The notes beneath the pieces were generated by a model that was not told the origin of the DNA, did no database searches, and was given only the letters and a program-made list of their open reading frames with translations. 58,125 nucleotides of DNA, taken from assembly GCA_964657445.1 (NCBI GenBank), contig CAZZVB010000002.1, positions 1-58,125 of the forward strand, given 5' to 3'. Source of the DNA: LMUY01 sp964657445 (GTDB lineage: Bacteria; Pseudomonadota; Alphaproteobacteria; Acetobacterales; Acetobacteraceae). This document shows, piece after piece, positions 1 through 9,332 of the stretch (position 1 is its first letter; every line of letters begins with the position of its first letter). The position numbers and the translations under genes are program-made.

Positions 1-18
1 ACCGGCGAGCCGGTCATT

Positions 19-36
19 GGTGGGCCGAAGCCCACC
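19..36. repeat. Short perfect hairpin downstream of the SDR gene
   Basis: The sequence GGTGGGC-CGAA-GCCCACC forms a 7-bp perfect stem with a 4-base loop. It lies about 70 bases beyond the stop of the minus-strand SDR gene. No T-run follows on either side, so it is a weak candidate for an intrinsic terminator. It resembles the short GGGTGGGC-type palindromes scattered between genes of GC-rich proteobacteria. The remaining bases from 1 to 104 show no gene. Confidence 0.45.
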
Positions 37-104
37 CTACGGCCGCGCCGCCTTGCCCCGGATTTTTACGCCCCACACCTTTCCCTCGCCCGCGCGTGCG
101 CCGG

Positions 105-842
105 TTATCGCCCGCCGGACACCGTTACGATCGTGCCCGTCACGTAGGATGCCGCCGGGTTCAGCAGCCAGGCGACCGCTTCCGCCACCTCGGCGGCCGT
201 GCCGGCGCGTTTCATCGGGATGGCCGGGGCAACCCGGGCCTGGCGTTCGGCGGAGTTCATCTCCGTGTCGATCAGCCCTGGCGCGACCGCGTTGACGCGG
301 ATGCCTTCGTCGGCGACCTCGCGCGCAAGGCCCACCGTGAAGGTGTCGATGGCGCCCTTGCTGGCGGCGTAGTGCACCAGCTCGCCGGGTCCGCCGAGGC
401 GGCTGGCGACGCTGGCCATGTTGACGATCGCGCCGCCCTGGCCGCCCTGCTTGTTGGACAGCAGCAGCACCGCCTCCCGCGCGCAGAGCATGGTGCCGAT
501 CACGTTGACGGCGAAGGTGCGCTGCAACGCCTCGGCCGTCAGGTCCTGCAGGCGGCAACTGGCGCCGAGAATGCCGGCGTTGTTCACCAGGCCATAGAGC
601 GGGCCGAACTGCGCCTGGGCGGCGTCGAACAGGCGGGTGATGTCCGCCTCGGACGAGACGTCACCGGCGAAGGCCGCCGCCCGGCCGCCCGCCGCCGTGA
701 TGTCCGCCACCACGGCGTCCGCCAGCGCGCGGTTGGATGCGTAGTTCACCGCCACCGCATACCCGTCCGCCGCCACCCGGCGGCAGATCGCGGCGCCGAT
801 GCCGCGGCTGCCGCCCGTTACGATCACCAGGCCCTTGCTCAT
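105..842 (-). CDS. SDR family NAD(P)-dependent oxidoreductase
   Basis: A 245-residue classical short-chain dehydrogenase/reductase, the usual family length. The N-terminal Rossmann motif TGGSRGIG binds the nucleotide, LVNNAG follows at about residue 85, and the catalytic set is a serine in VNMASVAS followed by YAASK (Tyr and Lys). The C-terminal half ends with the usual GTIVTVSGGR substrate/oligomer tail. It resembles FabG-like 3-ketoacyl or sugar-alcohol dehydrogenases, but the substrate cannot be read from sequence. It lies 9 bases downstream of a GST gene on the same strand, and two enoyl-CoA hydratase-like genes precede that, so a catabolic or detoxification operon is plausible. Confidence 0.9.
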   Translation of the reverse strand: MSKGLVIVTGGSRGIGAAICRRVAADGYAVAVNYASNRALADAVVADITAAGGRAAAFAGDVSSEADITRLFDAAQAQFGPLYGLVNNAGILGASCRLQDLTAEALQRTFAVNVIGTMLCAREAVLLLSNKQGGQGGAIVNMASVASRLGGPGELVHYAASKGAIDTFTVGLAREVADEGIRVNAVAPGLIDTEMNSAERQARVAPAIPMKRAGTAAEVAEAVAWLLNPAASYVTGTIVTVSGGR

Positions 843-851
843 GTCGCTGCC

Positions 852-1544
852 CTATGCGGCGATGTGCCTGAACATCGCGCGCTTGGCTTCCTCGTCGAAC
901 TCGGTCTTGAAGGCGTGCTTCTGCTTGATGGCTTCGGCCTTGGCCGCGGCGGGACGGGCGTTCACCGCGTCGAGCAAGCGCTTCACGTTCGGGAACTCCG
1001 CCCAGACGCTGGCATCCTGCGGCGAGGCGCCGATCACGAACGGCACCATGCGCGCCCAGCCCCACAGGGCCATGTCAACGATGGTGTATTCGCTGCCCAG
1101 CATCCATTCGTGCTGGCCGAGACGGTCGTTCACGATGCCCCAGTGACGCTTGGCCTCGAACAGGTAGCGCTTGACCGCGTAGTCTTTCGGTTCGGGCGCG
1201 AAATGGCGGAAATGCACGGACTGGCCGGAATATGGCCCGACGCCGGTGGCAATGAACATCATCCAGGACAGCATGTCGCCGCGCGACTTCAGGCTGTCGT
1301 CGGGCATGAACTGCCCGGTCTTCTCGCCGAGATACAGCAGGATCGCATTGCTATCGAACACCGTCGCATCGCCGTCGATGATCGCCGGAACCTTGCTGTT
1401 CGGGTTGACCGAAACGAAGGCCGGGGCGAGTTGCTCCCCCTTGCGGGTATCGACCGGTATCGCCTCGTATTCGAGGCCGGCCTCTTCCAGGAACAGCGCG
1501 ACCTTCATGGGGTTCGGCGCAAGGCTGTAGTAGAACTTGATCAT
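852..1544 (-). CDS. Glutathione S-transferase family protein
   Basis: A 230-residue cytosolic GST. The N-terminal thioredoxin-like domain (about residues 1-80) contains NPNSKVPAIID, with the cis-proline before the glutathione-binding loop and the following D-S pair (VFDSNAILLYL) that contacts the glutamyl group. The all-helical C-terminal domain has MALWGWARM-type packing. The form resembles the YfcG/YghU-like bacterial GSTs, which act as disulfide reductases or on small electrophiles. Whether this enzyme does either is inference. The gene sits between the SDR and the enoyl-CoA hydratase genes on one strand with short spacers. Confidence 0.88.
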   Translation of the reverse strand: MIKFYYSLAPNPMKVALFLEEAGLEYEAIPVDTRKGEQLAPAFVSVNPNSKVPAIIDGDATVFDSNAILLYLGEKTGQFMPDDSLKSRGDMLSWMMFIATGVGPYSGQSVHFRHFAPEPKDYAVKRYLFEAKRHWGIVNDRLGQHEWMLGSEYTIVDMALWGWARMVPFVIGASPQDASVWAEFPNVKRLLDAVNARPAAAKAEAIKQKHAFKTEFDEEAKRAMFRHIAA

Positions 1545-1565
1545 CTCGTTTTCTCCGTTCGGGGT

Positions 1566-2333
1566 TCAGGCGCCCTTGAAGACGGGCGCTCGTTTCTCGA
1601 GCCAGGCGGCGCGGCCTTCGACCAGATCGGCGGATTGCCGGCTGCGCGTCACGTTGGCAGCGATCAGGTCGAAATCGGGCTCGCCGCGCGCGATGTCGTT
1701 CAGGCAGCGCTTCATGCCCTGCACCGCGATCGGGGCGTTGGCGGCCAGCACGGCGGCGAGCGCCAGCGACCGGGTCATCACCTCGCCGGGTGCGACCGCC
1801 TCGTCCAGGTAGCCGATGCGCAGCAGTTCGGCGGTTTCGATCTTGGCCGCGGTCATGAACAGCTTCTTGGCGGCACCCAGCCCCAGCCGGGCGACATAGC
1901 GCCGCAGCCCGCCGGCGTAATAGTGCAGGCCGAGCTTGGCGGCCGGCATCACCAGCACCATGCCGTCCGCGCCGATCCGGAAGTCGCAGGCCAGCGCCAT
2001 GTCGGTCGAGCCGCCATACACGCTGCCATTCAGCGCGCAGATGGTGGGAAGGGGGAAGCGCTCCAGCCGGTCACAGACTTTGTCGAACGCGCCGTCGCCG
2101 CCGCGGTCGCCTTCGCTGCCGTTCAGCTTGCCGATGTTGAACCCGGAGGAGAAAGACTTGCCGGTCCCGGTCAGGATCAGCACGCGCACGGTCGCGTCAT
2201 GCTCCAGGGCGGTCATCAGCCGGTTCATCTCGTCCAGGTCTTCCGGCTCCATGCGGTTGTGCACGGAGGGCCGGTTGAGCTGGATCGTAGCGATGCCGCC
2301 CTCCAGCGCCAGCGTCGGCAGGCCTTCGGTCAT
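1566..2333 (-). CDS. Enoyl-CoA hydratase/isomerase family protein
   Basis: A crotonase-fold protein of 255 residues when started at the ATG that overlaps the stop of the upstream paralogue (ATGA at 2330-2333). The oxyanion-hole segment SFSSGFNI and the second oxyanion-hole glycines in NGSVYGGSTDMALACD are present. The residue normally Glu in GGGxEL is Asp here (STDMALACD), and the second catalytic glutamate region (AKLGLHYYAGG) is also altered. It therefore may not be a simple hydratase; isomerase, decarboxylase or thioesterase activity are alternatives. A longer reading frame opens upstream to 2408, but the overlap start fits family length and a translationally coupled pair. Confidence 0.85.
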   Translation of the reverse strand: MTEGLPTLALEGGIATIQLNRPSVHNRMEPEDLDEMNRLMTALEHDATVRVLILTGTGKSFSSGFNIGKLNGSEGDRGGDGAFDKVCDRLERFPLPTICALNGSVYGGSTDMALACDFRIGADGMVLVMPAAKLGLHYYAGGLRRYVARLGLGAAKKLFMTAAKIETAELLRIGYLDEAVAPGEVMTRSLALAAVLAANAPIAVQGMKRCLNDIARGEPDFDLIAANVTRSRQSADLVEGRAAWLEKRAPVFKGA

Positions 2334-3121
2334 TTGCCTTGCCAATTCGGTGTGCGCTTGGTGAGGAACGCGTCCAGTCCCTCGCGGAAATCCTGGCTCA
2401 TGTAGCACATCAGGATCAGGTCACGGCCTTCTTCGGGGCGCATACGCTCCTTGATGCGGCGCAGCGCTTCCTTGGTGGCGCGCAGGGTCAGCGGGGCGAG
2501 CGTGGTGATGTGCTTCGAAAGCTCATCGGCGCGGAGATCCAGCGCGGCGCGATCCTCCACCACCTCGGTCAGGAAGCCGGCCTGCTTGGCTTCATCGGCC
2601 CCCAGCAGCCGGGCCGTGAACACCATGTCCTTGACCGCGGCGGGCCCGATCAACGCGGCAAGCCGGGTGTAGTTGGAAATCGACAGGCAGTTGCCGAGCG
2701 TCCGCGCCACGGGGAAGCCGAAGCGGGACGCCTTGGTGGCGATGCGCAGGTCGCAGGCGGCGGCCATCCCTGCCCCGCCGCCGGTGCAGGCCCCGGCGAC
2801 CGCCGCGATGGTGGGCACCGGGCAGGTCTCCAGCGCGGTCAGCACCCGGTCGATCCGCTCCTCATAGCCGAGCGCGTCTTCCGGCGACTTGAATTCCCGG
2901 AACTGGGAGATATCGGTTCCGGAGGCGAACGCCTTCTCCCCCGCTCCGGTGATGACCAGGCAGCGCATGGACGGGTCCGCCCCGGCCTCCTCGCAGATCT
3001 TGGCGAGACGGTCATACATCGCGAACGTCATGGCGTTGCGGGCTTGCGGACGGTTGAAGGTGATGTGGCCGATACCGCCCTGCACCGTGTAGATCAGATC
3101 CTCGGTTTCGGCATCCGGCAT
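2330..3121 (-). CDS. Enoyl-CoA hydratase/isomerase family protein
   Basis: A second crotonase-fold protein, 263 residues from the ATG at 3121, which has GGGAG about 11 bases upstream; the frame remains open to 3286 but the extra sequence is low-complexity and not crotonase-like. It carries KAFASGTDI for the first oxyanion hole and ACTGGGAGMAAACDLRI for the second. The usual Glu after the glycines is replaced by Gly/Ala, and the second Glu is also not evident, as in its downstream neighbour. Likely substrates are acyl-CoA thioesters; the exact reaction is unknown. It is the first gene of the four-gene minus-strand group, and its start faces the glycosyltransferase at 3309 across about 190 bases. 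Confidence 0.85.
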   Translation of the reverse strand: MPDAETEDLIYTVQGGIGHITFNRPQARNAMTFAMYDRLAKICEEAGADPSMRCLVITGAGEKAFASGTDISQFREFKSPEDALGYEERIDRVLTALETCPVPTIAAVAGACTGGGAGMAAACDLRIATKASRFGFPVARTLGNCLSISNYTRLAALIGPAAVKDMVFTARLLGADEAKQAGFLTEVVEDRAALDLRADELSKHITTLAPLTLRATKEALRRIKERMRPEEGRDLILMCYMSQDFREGLDAFLTKRTPNWQGK

Positions 3122-3308
3122 ATCCTGCTCCCGTCGCGGGCTGGCGACCTCAGGGGGGCACCGTAGCGAAGGGTGGGGGGAGTTCAAGCCTGGGCCGGAT
3201 GCCGCCGCGAAGCTGAGCCCGGTTGGTGAGCGGCGCGGTTCATGCCAATTTGAAATCGCTCGGGCAACGGTGCCCGCCGGCGTCACTTTTCAGGTTGGAA
3301 CGTCCCGC

Positions 3309-5430
3309 ATGGATGGGGTCGATGTGACTGTTGCGGGCAAGCAGGCCGCGCCCGATGGTCAGGTCGGCCGCCTGCCGGATGCGGACGGGGTGGTGCGCCC
3401 GCTGTTCGACGCCGTCCGTTATGCGCAGAATTACCCCGACGTGCACGGCGATGCAGAAGCCTTGCTGCGGCATTTCTGCCAGCGCGGCTGGAAGGAAGGC
3501 CGCAACCCGAACGACCAATTCGACACCGTCTCCTACCTGCACGCGCACACGGATATCGCCGCCGCCGGGCTGAACCCGTTCTATCACTACCTGATCGCTG
3601 GCCGTGTCGAGCATCGCCGGGTGCAGCCGGCGGTCTGGCCGTCTGCGTCGGCCACCCAGGTGCTCGGACATGATCCTGGCGGCTGGGTCGAGCTGCTGCG
3701 GCCACTGGTGGATGAGGAGTTCTACGCCCGCCGGCTCGGCGCCGCGTACGATGGAAGCTTCGACCTCGCCGCGCATTTTGCCTATCGTGGCTGGCTGGAG
3801 GGATACGACCCGGCGCCTGGCTTCAGCGTGTCCGAAGCGCTGGAACGCCAGCCCGGCTTACGAACGGCGCGGCTCAATCCCCTGCTGCAGGCCGTTGTAG
3901 GACCACACGCCGACCCGGACGATCATGCGTTGCAATGCACCCGGTTTCCTCGCAGCGCTCTGTTCGGCATCGGCGAGCAGTTGGCGGAGTTGCGGGCGCA
4001 AGCGAGGCCGGTCACGCCAAGCGAAAGGCAGCCGGCAGCGGACTATGCCGATCCGGTGGAACGCATTGTCGCCGGGCACCTGGACGCCGAGTTTTACTTG
4101 ATGACCTACCGGGACGTGGCCGCAGCCGGGACTGATCCCGTTCACCATTACTGCGCATGCGGCTGGACCGAGGGACGTCAGCCGGCCGATTGGTTCGACA
4201 CTGACCAGTATCTACGCGCGAACCCGGACGTCCGATCGCTGGGCCTGAACCCTTTCTGGCATTACCTCGTCGCCGGCCGGACTGAAGGCCGCCCGCCCCG
4301 CCAAGCCGGCGGCTACAAGCGCAGCATTATCGAGGCGGCCTGTGACCCCGACGAAGCGGCCGGCCGCTACGATCGCACCGAGCCGCCGGATCGCCTGACC
4401 CGGCCCCAGATTACGGCTTTGCTCAAGGCAGCATGCGCCGGCAAGGCCGGTCTGGCAGTGTCGCTGAGCCACGATTGCTATCTGCTTGCGACGGGCGGGA
4501 TCCAGGTGTTCATTGCTGACGAGCAGAAAGCCTACGCCGCTCGGGGCATCGCTTACCTCAACTTGTCGCCGTTCAGGCCTTTGCTACGGCTGGCCGATCC
4601 GGACGATGCGGACAGAGACTTGGTTCTGGTGCTGGACGGAACGATGGCCGGGGTGGCGCGGGCTGACGAAATCGCGGCGGCACTGGGCCCGGTAAGCTCC
4701 GCGGACCGTTTACGGCGTTTGTTCATCGCCCATTGCCTGCTGGGCCATAACGCCACCGACGTGATCGCGCTTCAGGCCGCCGTCGGCGCGACCGAGAACT
4801 TGTTTTGGGTTCATGACTATTCGTCGATCTGCACCGGATACACGCTGCTGCGCAACGATGTGGAGTACTGCGGCGCCCCGCCGCCGGATAGCATGACCTG
4901 CCGGGTTTGCGTTCACGGCGGCCATCGTCGCGCCCATGCCGCAGAGATGCGGCGCGTGTTCGACGCCATCTCATTCGATGTCGTCGCACCGTCCCAGGCC
5001 GCGCTCCAAATCTGGCGGTCTGGGAGCAACCTGCCCCACAGGTCGGCACGCTGGCATGAGCACTGCCGCCTCGTGGAANNNNNNNNNNNNNNNNNNNNNN
5101 NNNNNNNNNNNNNNNNNNNNNNNNNNNNNNNNNNNNNNNNNNNNNNNNNNNNNNNNNNNNNNNNNNNNNNNNNNNNNNACGTTTTCCTACGTCACATTCG
5201 AGTCGCTTGCGGCAGGTGCGGATGTGGTCTGCCTGGCCGATAGCGGCAATATCGCGGCGGCGGTGCTACGCCAGCGCCGCGGCATCGTGGCAGCCGATCA
5301 GGCGAGCCTGTTTGCGTTGTTCGAGAGCCTGCGCGCGGCCGAATACGTGCGCCTGTGCCGCGAACAGGGAACTGCACCCGGCGAGCTGGTCCGTGATGGA
5401 ACGAGCGCGACCCTGGAACGCGTCGCATGA
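3309..5430 (+). CDS. Repeat-bearing glycosyltransferase (interrupted by assembly gap)
   Basis: A large cytoplasmic glycosyltransferase, probably GT4-like, for surface polysaccharide. The N-terminal 330 residues contain three pairs of a roughly 35-residue unit at about 3402-3620, 3706-3900 and 4080-4300. The unit has the pattern FD..YL..NPDV...G.NP..HYL..G..EGR; the fourth unit is degraded. This unit recurs at the N-terminus of many bacterial glycosyltransferases, and its role is not settled. From about 4440 a transferase N-lobe follows. The 100 N at 5079-5178 interrupt it, and after the gap TFSYVTFESLAAGADVVCL looks like the C-lobe of the same enzyme. The two sides are in different frames, which is uninformative if the gap length is nominal. 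The start could be a GTG at 3270. The stop overlaps the next gene by 4 bases. Confidence 0.75.
5079..5178. other. Assembly gap of 100 N
   Basis: Exactly 100 ambiguous bases lie inside the glycosyltransferase gene. The round number is the usual placeholder for a gap of unknown size between scaffolded contigs. The missing part should encode the middle of the transferase, possibly the nucleotide-sugar site. Confidence 0.99.
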
Positions 5431-6497
5431 CCATGGTGCAGCCGAGCCAAGCTGGGAAAACCTGCTGTTTCACCAGCTTCACCTACAGCTATCTGTCGCG
5501 CGCCCGCATCCTGGCGCAGACGGTGCGCCGCGCGCATCCAGACTGGGCGATGCAGGCCGTCATCGTGGACAAGCCGCCGGCGGGCTTCGATGCGGCAGCG
5601 GCGCTCGCCGGGTTCGACCGCGTGGTGGAGGCCGACACGTTGCGCATTCCGCTGTTCAAGGCGTGGCTGTTCAAGCATGACGTCGTCGAGGCTTGTACGG
5701 CGGTGAAGGGCCAGATGCTGGTGGAGCTGCTCGAGGCCGGGTTCGAGAAGGTCATCTACCTCGACCCGGATATCGCGGTGTTTCACCCGCTGGAGGCCAT
5801 CGAAGCGCGGCTCGACACCGCGTCGGTCATCCTCACGCCGCATCAGTGCGAGCCGAACGAGCTGCCGATCGAGATCATGGATAACGAACGGACATCCATG
5901 CAATACGGCATCTACAACCTCGGTTTCGTCGCGGTCCGCAATGATGGCGTAGGCCGGGCCTTTGCGGCCTGGTGGGCGCGGGAGCTTCATCGTGCCTGCT
6001 ATGACGCGCCGCAAAGCGGCATCTTCACCGACCAGAAGTATTGCGACTTGGTGCCCGGTCTGTTTGACCGCGTCTATGTCGAGCGCGACCCTGGTTGCAA
6101 CGTTGCCAGTTGGAACCTCAGTAGGCGCAGCTTGCGCTTCTCCGGCAGCGACATCCTGGTGAACGGCTCTCCTTTGAAGTTTTACCATTTCACCAAAATC
6201 GGCGGCGATGGCGACAGCATGACCGAACGCTACGGCGGCAACAACTCGGAGGTTTTCGAGATTTGGCGTTGGTACAAGCGGCAGTTGAGAACGACGGCTG
6301 TTCCGGGGATCCCAAACCGCTACTGGCTATATGCCGTCTTCTCAAATGGGGAGGCGATCCCGAAATCCGCGCGCGAGTTCTATCGCGGACGGGAGGATTT
6401 GATGACCTATTTCGACGATCCGTTCCAGGTGGACGGCAACAGCCTGTACGCGTGGTTGTTGCGGGAAGCACCGGACTCGATGGTGAGGGACGCGTGA
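5427..6497 (+). CDS. GT8-like nucleotide-sugar glycosyltransferase
   Basis: A 356-residue GT-A-fold transferase. The N-terminus (CFTSFTYSYLSRARILAQTV) has the opening strand and helix of GT8-like enzymes. A DxD-type metal site occurs in VIYLDPDIAVF at about residue 112, preceded by FKAWLFKHDVVEA and followed by NLGFVAVRN and an FTDQKYCDLVP acceptor-side motif. A late KFYHFTKI histidine matches the C-terminal HxH-like nucleotide-binding position. It probably adds a sugar from an NDP donor during polysaccharide assembly. The ATG overlaps the stop of the upstream transferase (ATGA), so the two are translationally coupled. The donor and acceptor sugars cannot be predicted. Confidence 0.85.
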   Translation: MTMVQPSQAGKTCCFTSFTYSYLSRARILAQTVRRAHPDWAMQAVIVDKPPAGFDAAAALAGFDRVVEADTLRIPLFKAWLFKHDVVEACTAVKGQMLVELLEAGFEKVIYLDPDIAVFHPLEAIEARLDTASVILTPHQCEPNELPIEIMDNERTSMQYGIYNLGFVAVRNDGVGRAFAAWWARELHRACYDAPQSGIFTDQKYCDLVPGLFDRVYVERDPGCNVASWNLSRRSLRFSGSDILVNGSPLKFYHFTKIGGDGDSMTERYGGNNSEVFEIWRWYKRQLRTTAVPGIPNRYWLYAVFSNGEAIPKSAREFYRGREDLMTYFDDPFQVDGNSLYAWLLREAPDSMVRDA

Positions 6498-6712
6498 CGT
6501 ACGTCCTGCCGGCCAATGCCGTGACGGTGTAGAGATCCTGCGGAAGCTGATCAATCTGGCACGCTTCCCAATCCGGGAGGCCCCAGCTGTGCTGACAGCA
6601 TGAGCATCACACATGAACAAGTATGTTCCCGGATCTATGCTGGCATGGTATCGAACGCTCTTCCGAGTTGCGCGGCGCTTCGCATCGATCTGGAACGATA
6701 AGGGGCCACCCG

Positions 6713-7549
6713 ATGATACCGCGCAATATTTTCCTGATGTGGGACAAGCCACGAGAAAATTGGCCGCCGTTGGTGCGGGTATGCATAGAGCTCTGGATTG
6801 AGATCAACCCGACCTGGAAGGTGGAGGTTTACGATCTCACCAAGGCACGCGAACTCCTCAAGGGGGATATAGACCTCGATATCTTTAACTCACTTAAAGT
6901 GCAGCATCAGTCCGATCTGGTGCGAACCAAATTGCTCAGCGTGTATGGCGGTATATGGGCTGACGCTTCCTGTTTGCCGCACATGCCGGCGGATGCATGG
7001 ATCGGCGATTTCGATGATCTTGATTACGGCAGTATCCCGACCAATGCCTTCGGCATCATAAGCGATAACTGGTTCCTCTTGTCACGACCAGCCGGTTTTC
7101 TCATGACGCGGCAGTATCAGGCCCTGCTGCGCTACTGGCAAACGCCGAAGATAAACATGCCTCAAGATGCCAGGTCCATTCACATGATAGCCGAGAGGTG
7201 GCAACATTTCGTCTCCGACTATGCTGCGCATGAGTTGCGAGTGGCGCCTTATTTCCTTTGGCAATATCTGTTTCGGCAGCAGGTCGAAAGCGACGTCGAG
7301 TTTCGTGAACACTTCCTCAAGCAGCGTTACCTGTCGACGAACGGCGAATGTGGCTTGGTCATCAACACACTGATGAAGAACAAGGCTGCCAACATCCCCA
7401 ACAATCCGCTACCCGATGCGTTGCGGGTTTTCCTTAGGACGACGACCTGCCAGCTTAGCAAGCTGAACCATCATAGCCACGAGTTGGACTACCCCTTGCA
7501 AGATTTCAGCCAATGCGTGCTGGAGCGAGCCGCCCGCTACTTGCGATAG
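6713..7549 (+). CDS. Capsular polysaccharide synthesis-type (GT32-like) glycosyltransferase
   Basis: A 278-residue protein from the ATG at 6713, which is preceded by AAGGGG at a suitable distance. The opening MIPRNIFLMWDKP, the segment VRTKLLSVYGGIWADAS (which carries the DxS form of the DxD motif) and the preceding SD are hallmarks of the GT32/Caps_synth group that includes capsule and mannosyl/galactosyl transferases. It lies 215 bases after the GT8-like gene. That interval contains no other gene I can support, although an overlapping frame opens at 6613. The base composition is clearly AT-richer than the flanking genes, which suggests horizontal acquisition. Confidence 0.82.
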   Translation: MIPRNIFLMWDKPRENWPPLVRVCIELWIEINPTWKVEVYDLTKARELLKGDIDLDIFNSLKVQHQSDLVRTKLLSVYGGIWADASCLPHMPADAWIGDFDDLDYGSIPTNAFGIISDNWFLLSRPAGFLMTRQYQALLRYWQTPKINMPQDARSIHMIAERWQHFVSDYAAHELRVAPYFLWQYLFRQQVESDVEFREHFLKQRYLSTNGECGLVINTLMKNKAANIPNNPLPDALRVFLRTTTCQLSKLNHHSHELDYPLQDFSQCVLERAARYLR

Positions 7550-7680
7550 TCGGTCTGCACTCGACACATCTAGCCGGTGGCCCGCACACGCTTGTGTTCT
7601 TACTTTGTTCGTGATAGAGAGGCGTAGATGGGCCGCGTTCAACCGCTGGCTTCACCTCCATCTCCCCTCAGGAAAATAGT

Positions 7681-9252
7681 ATGGTCAGGGACACACCGCC
7701 CGATTTCCGCCGACTTGCCACCTTGGCCTTGCTGGTCACACTCAGCACTTTGTCATCGTCCCGTCATGCTGATGCGCAACTAGGGCCGGCACCCGGTTTA
7801 GCGCCTTCCTCACTTGGTCAGCCAAATGGCCCTGCCGCCCTGGATGCAAATGGCCGCGCATCCAACCTGTCCGTGCTGCCCCAGAATGGCGTTGCGGCTC
7901 GTTCGCTGGCGGCAAGGTTGTCTGACCGTCTAAGCCTGTTGGATTTCGGCGCCCGTTGCGACGGCACGACCGATGACAGCGCCGCAATTCTCGCCGCCGA
8001 GGCATCGGGTCGCTGGATCAGTATCCCCGCCAGCCGGATTTGCCGGGCTGCAACCATCAGCCAAGCTGCGATCTCCGCCGTATTCACTGGCCCTGGGCAG
8101 ATCATGACGAGCGACGGCAATTTACGCGGCCCGGTAGTCACCCAGATGACGAGCCCGCCCAGCCACAGCGCGGGCTTTTCGGGCGGCGTGCTCTCCGGCT
8201 TTAACGGTGACCTCTCCCATGTGCCGATCGCGATTGAACATCGCGTTAGTGGCGCAGCCACGCTGGGCCAACCGGCCGCTGGAACCTACCTCATCACGCC
8301 GGAGGCTTCGGCTGACCTGATCAACTCGTATAATACCAGCGGCTATAATTCCGCCCTTAGCGGCCTCGCCGGTCGCACTGGCCTTGCTGTGCGCCTGACG
8401 ACCCTTGGGCAGTATGGTCAGGGCGACATGGCGGCCAACTGGTTCACCTGTTTCGCGGCCTCGACCCTCCCCAACTCGACGAGCTTTTTAGAAAACCCAG
8501 AGTGCTCCGGCCTAACCGGTCAGTTGATCGCCGGCGCCGCGGGCGTCTATTTGCAGGGCATCGGGGACATCAATCTTAGCGACGGCGGCTTCGACGTTTC
8601 CGGGATAGGTGAAACCTATATCCTGCACCGCACCGTGCCGAGTAGCGCCATGGGAACGACCTGGATTGGAAGTTACCAATACAGTACCGGCACCGTCCCA
8701 GCGGACGCAGCCTTCAGTTCGGCCGGGCCGTTCAATATCGTGCTTGACGCAGTTGATGCGGCCTCCGGCGCCGCGGTTGCCGCCGGCGCTGGGCAGCGCC
8801 TCTATCTCAATTCAACGCAGCCTAACGGCACGCACTTCCCCTCAACGGTGGCTCTCGGCACCGAATATGTGGATTACACGGCAACGAACGGGCTAGAACT
8901 CGTGGTTGGCGGCAAGCCGGTCGTGCAGGCCACTCCGAACGGCGCTGTCGTGACAGGTCATTTGGAAACCAATGGCCCGCTTCCAACACTCAGCGCCTGC
9001 GGAACGTCCACCTTCTCGTATGGCTCTAACGACAATGCCGGCGTGATAAACTTCAGCGGCTCGCCGACAAGTTGCCAAATGAACTTCACGCAGTCTTTTG
9101 CGCCGTCGCCCATCGGCTTTCCCGTGTGCGTCTTCATGGCCAATGGCAACAATGCCACCTACCTTGAAGAAGGCGCCACTGCCGTGAAGATCATCTTTGC
9201 CCGAACCGACTTTGCTGCAATGACAAACGCGATGAACTACATCTGCCGCTGA
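7681..9252 (+). CDS. Exported pectate-lyase-like beta-helix protein
   Basis: A 523-residue protein with an N-terminal signal peptide ending near ADAQ (residues 1-33). A proline/glycine-rich linker follows, then LLDFGARCDGTTDDSAAI at about residue 90, the signature opening of the pectate-lyase-superfamily right-handed beta-helix also found in phage tailspikes and polysaccharide-modifying enzymes. The rest is Ser/Thr/Gly-rich and fits a beta-solenoid, with a compact C-terminal domain containing two cysteines. AGGAAA precedes the ATG. Its place amid glycosyltransferases suggests that it binds, trims or modifies the exported polysaccharide. No catalytic residues could be assigned with confidence. 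Confidence 0.7.
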   Translation: MVRDTPPDFRRLATLALLVTLSTLSSSRHADAQLGPAPGLAPSSLGQPNGPAALDANGRASNLSVLPQNGVAARSLAARLSDRLSLLDFGARCDGTTDDSAAILAAEASGRWISIPASRICRAATISQAAISAVFTGPGQIMTSDGNLRGPVVTQMTSPPSHSAGFSGGVLSGFNGDLSHVPIAIEHRVSGAATLGQPAAGTYLITPEASADLINSYNTSGYNSALSGLAGRTGLAVRLTTLGQYGQGDMAANWFTCFAASTLPNSTSFLENPECSGLTGQLIAGAAGVYLQGIGDINLSDGGFDVSGIGETYILHRTVPSSAMGTTWIGSYQYSTGTVPADAAFSSAGPFNIVLDAVDAASGAAVAAGAGQRLYLNSTQPNGTHFPSTVALGTEYVDYTATNGLELVVGGKPVVQATPNGAVVTGHLETNGPLPTLSACGTSTFSYGSNDNAGVINFSGSPTSCQMNFTQSFAPSPIGFPVCVFMANGNNATYLEEGATAVKIIFARTDFAAMTNAMNYICR

Positions 9253-9332
9253 CGTACATTTCCTGGTGTAATGGATTGCGACACGTTGACACTGGCAATC
9301 CAGCGCCTTACCGCCGATCTCCGAGCAGCCAA

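Noticed and set aside
96..2405. 769-codon open frame on the plus strand opposite the SDR, GST and hydratase genes
   Set aside because: It spans three clear minus-strand genes and its product is Arg/Gly/His-rich without any fold or motif; a typical antisense shadow in high-GC DNA.
6613..6801. 62-codon plus-strand ORF before the GT32-like gene
   Set aside because: It overlaps the real start at 6713 and has no good Shine-Dalgarno or recognisable motif.
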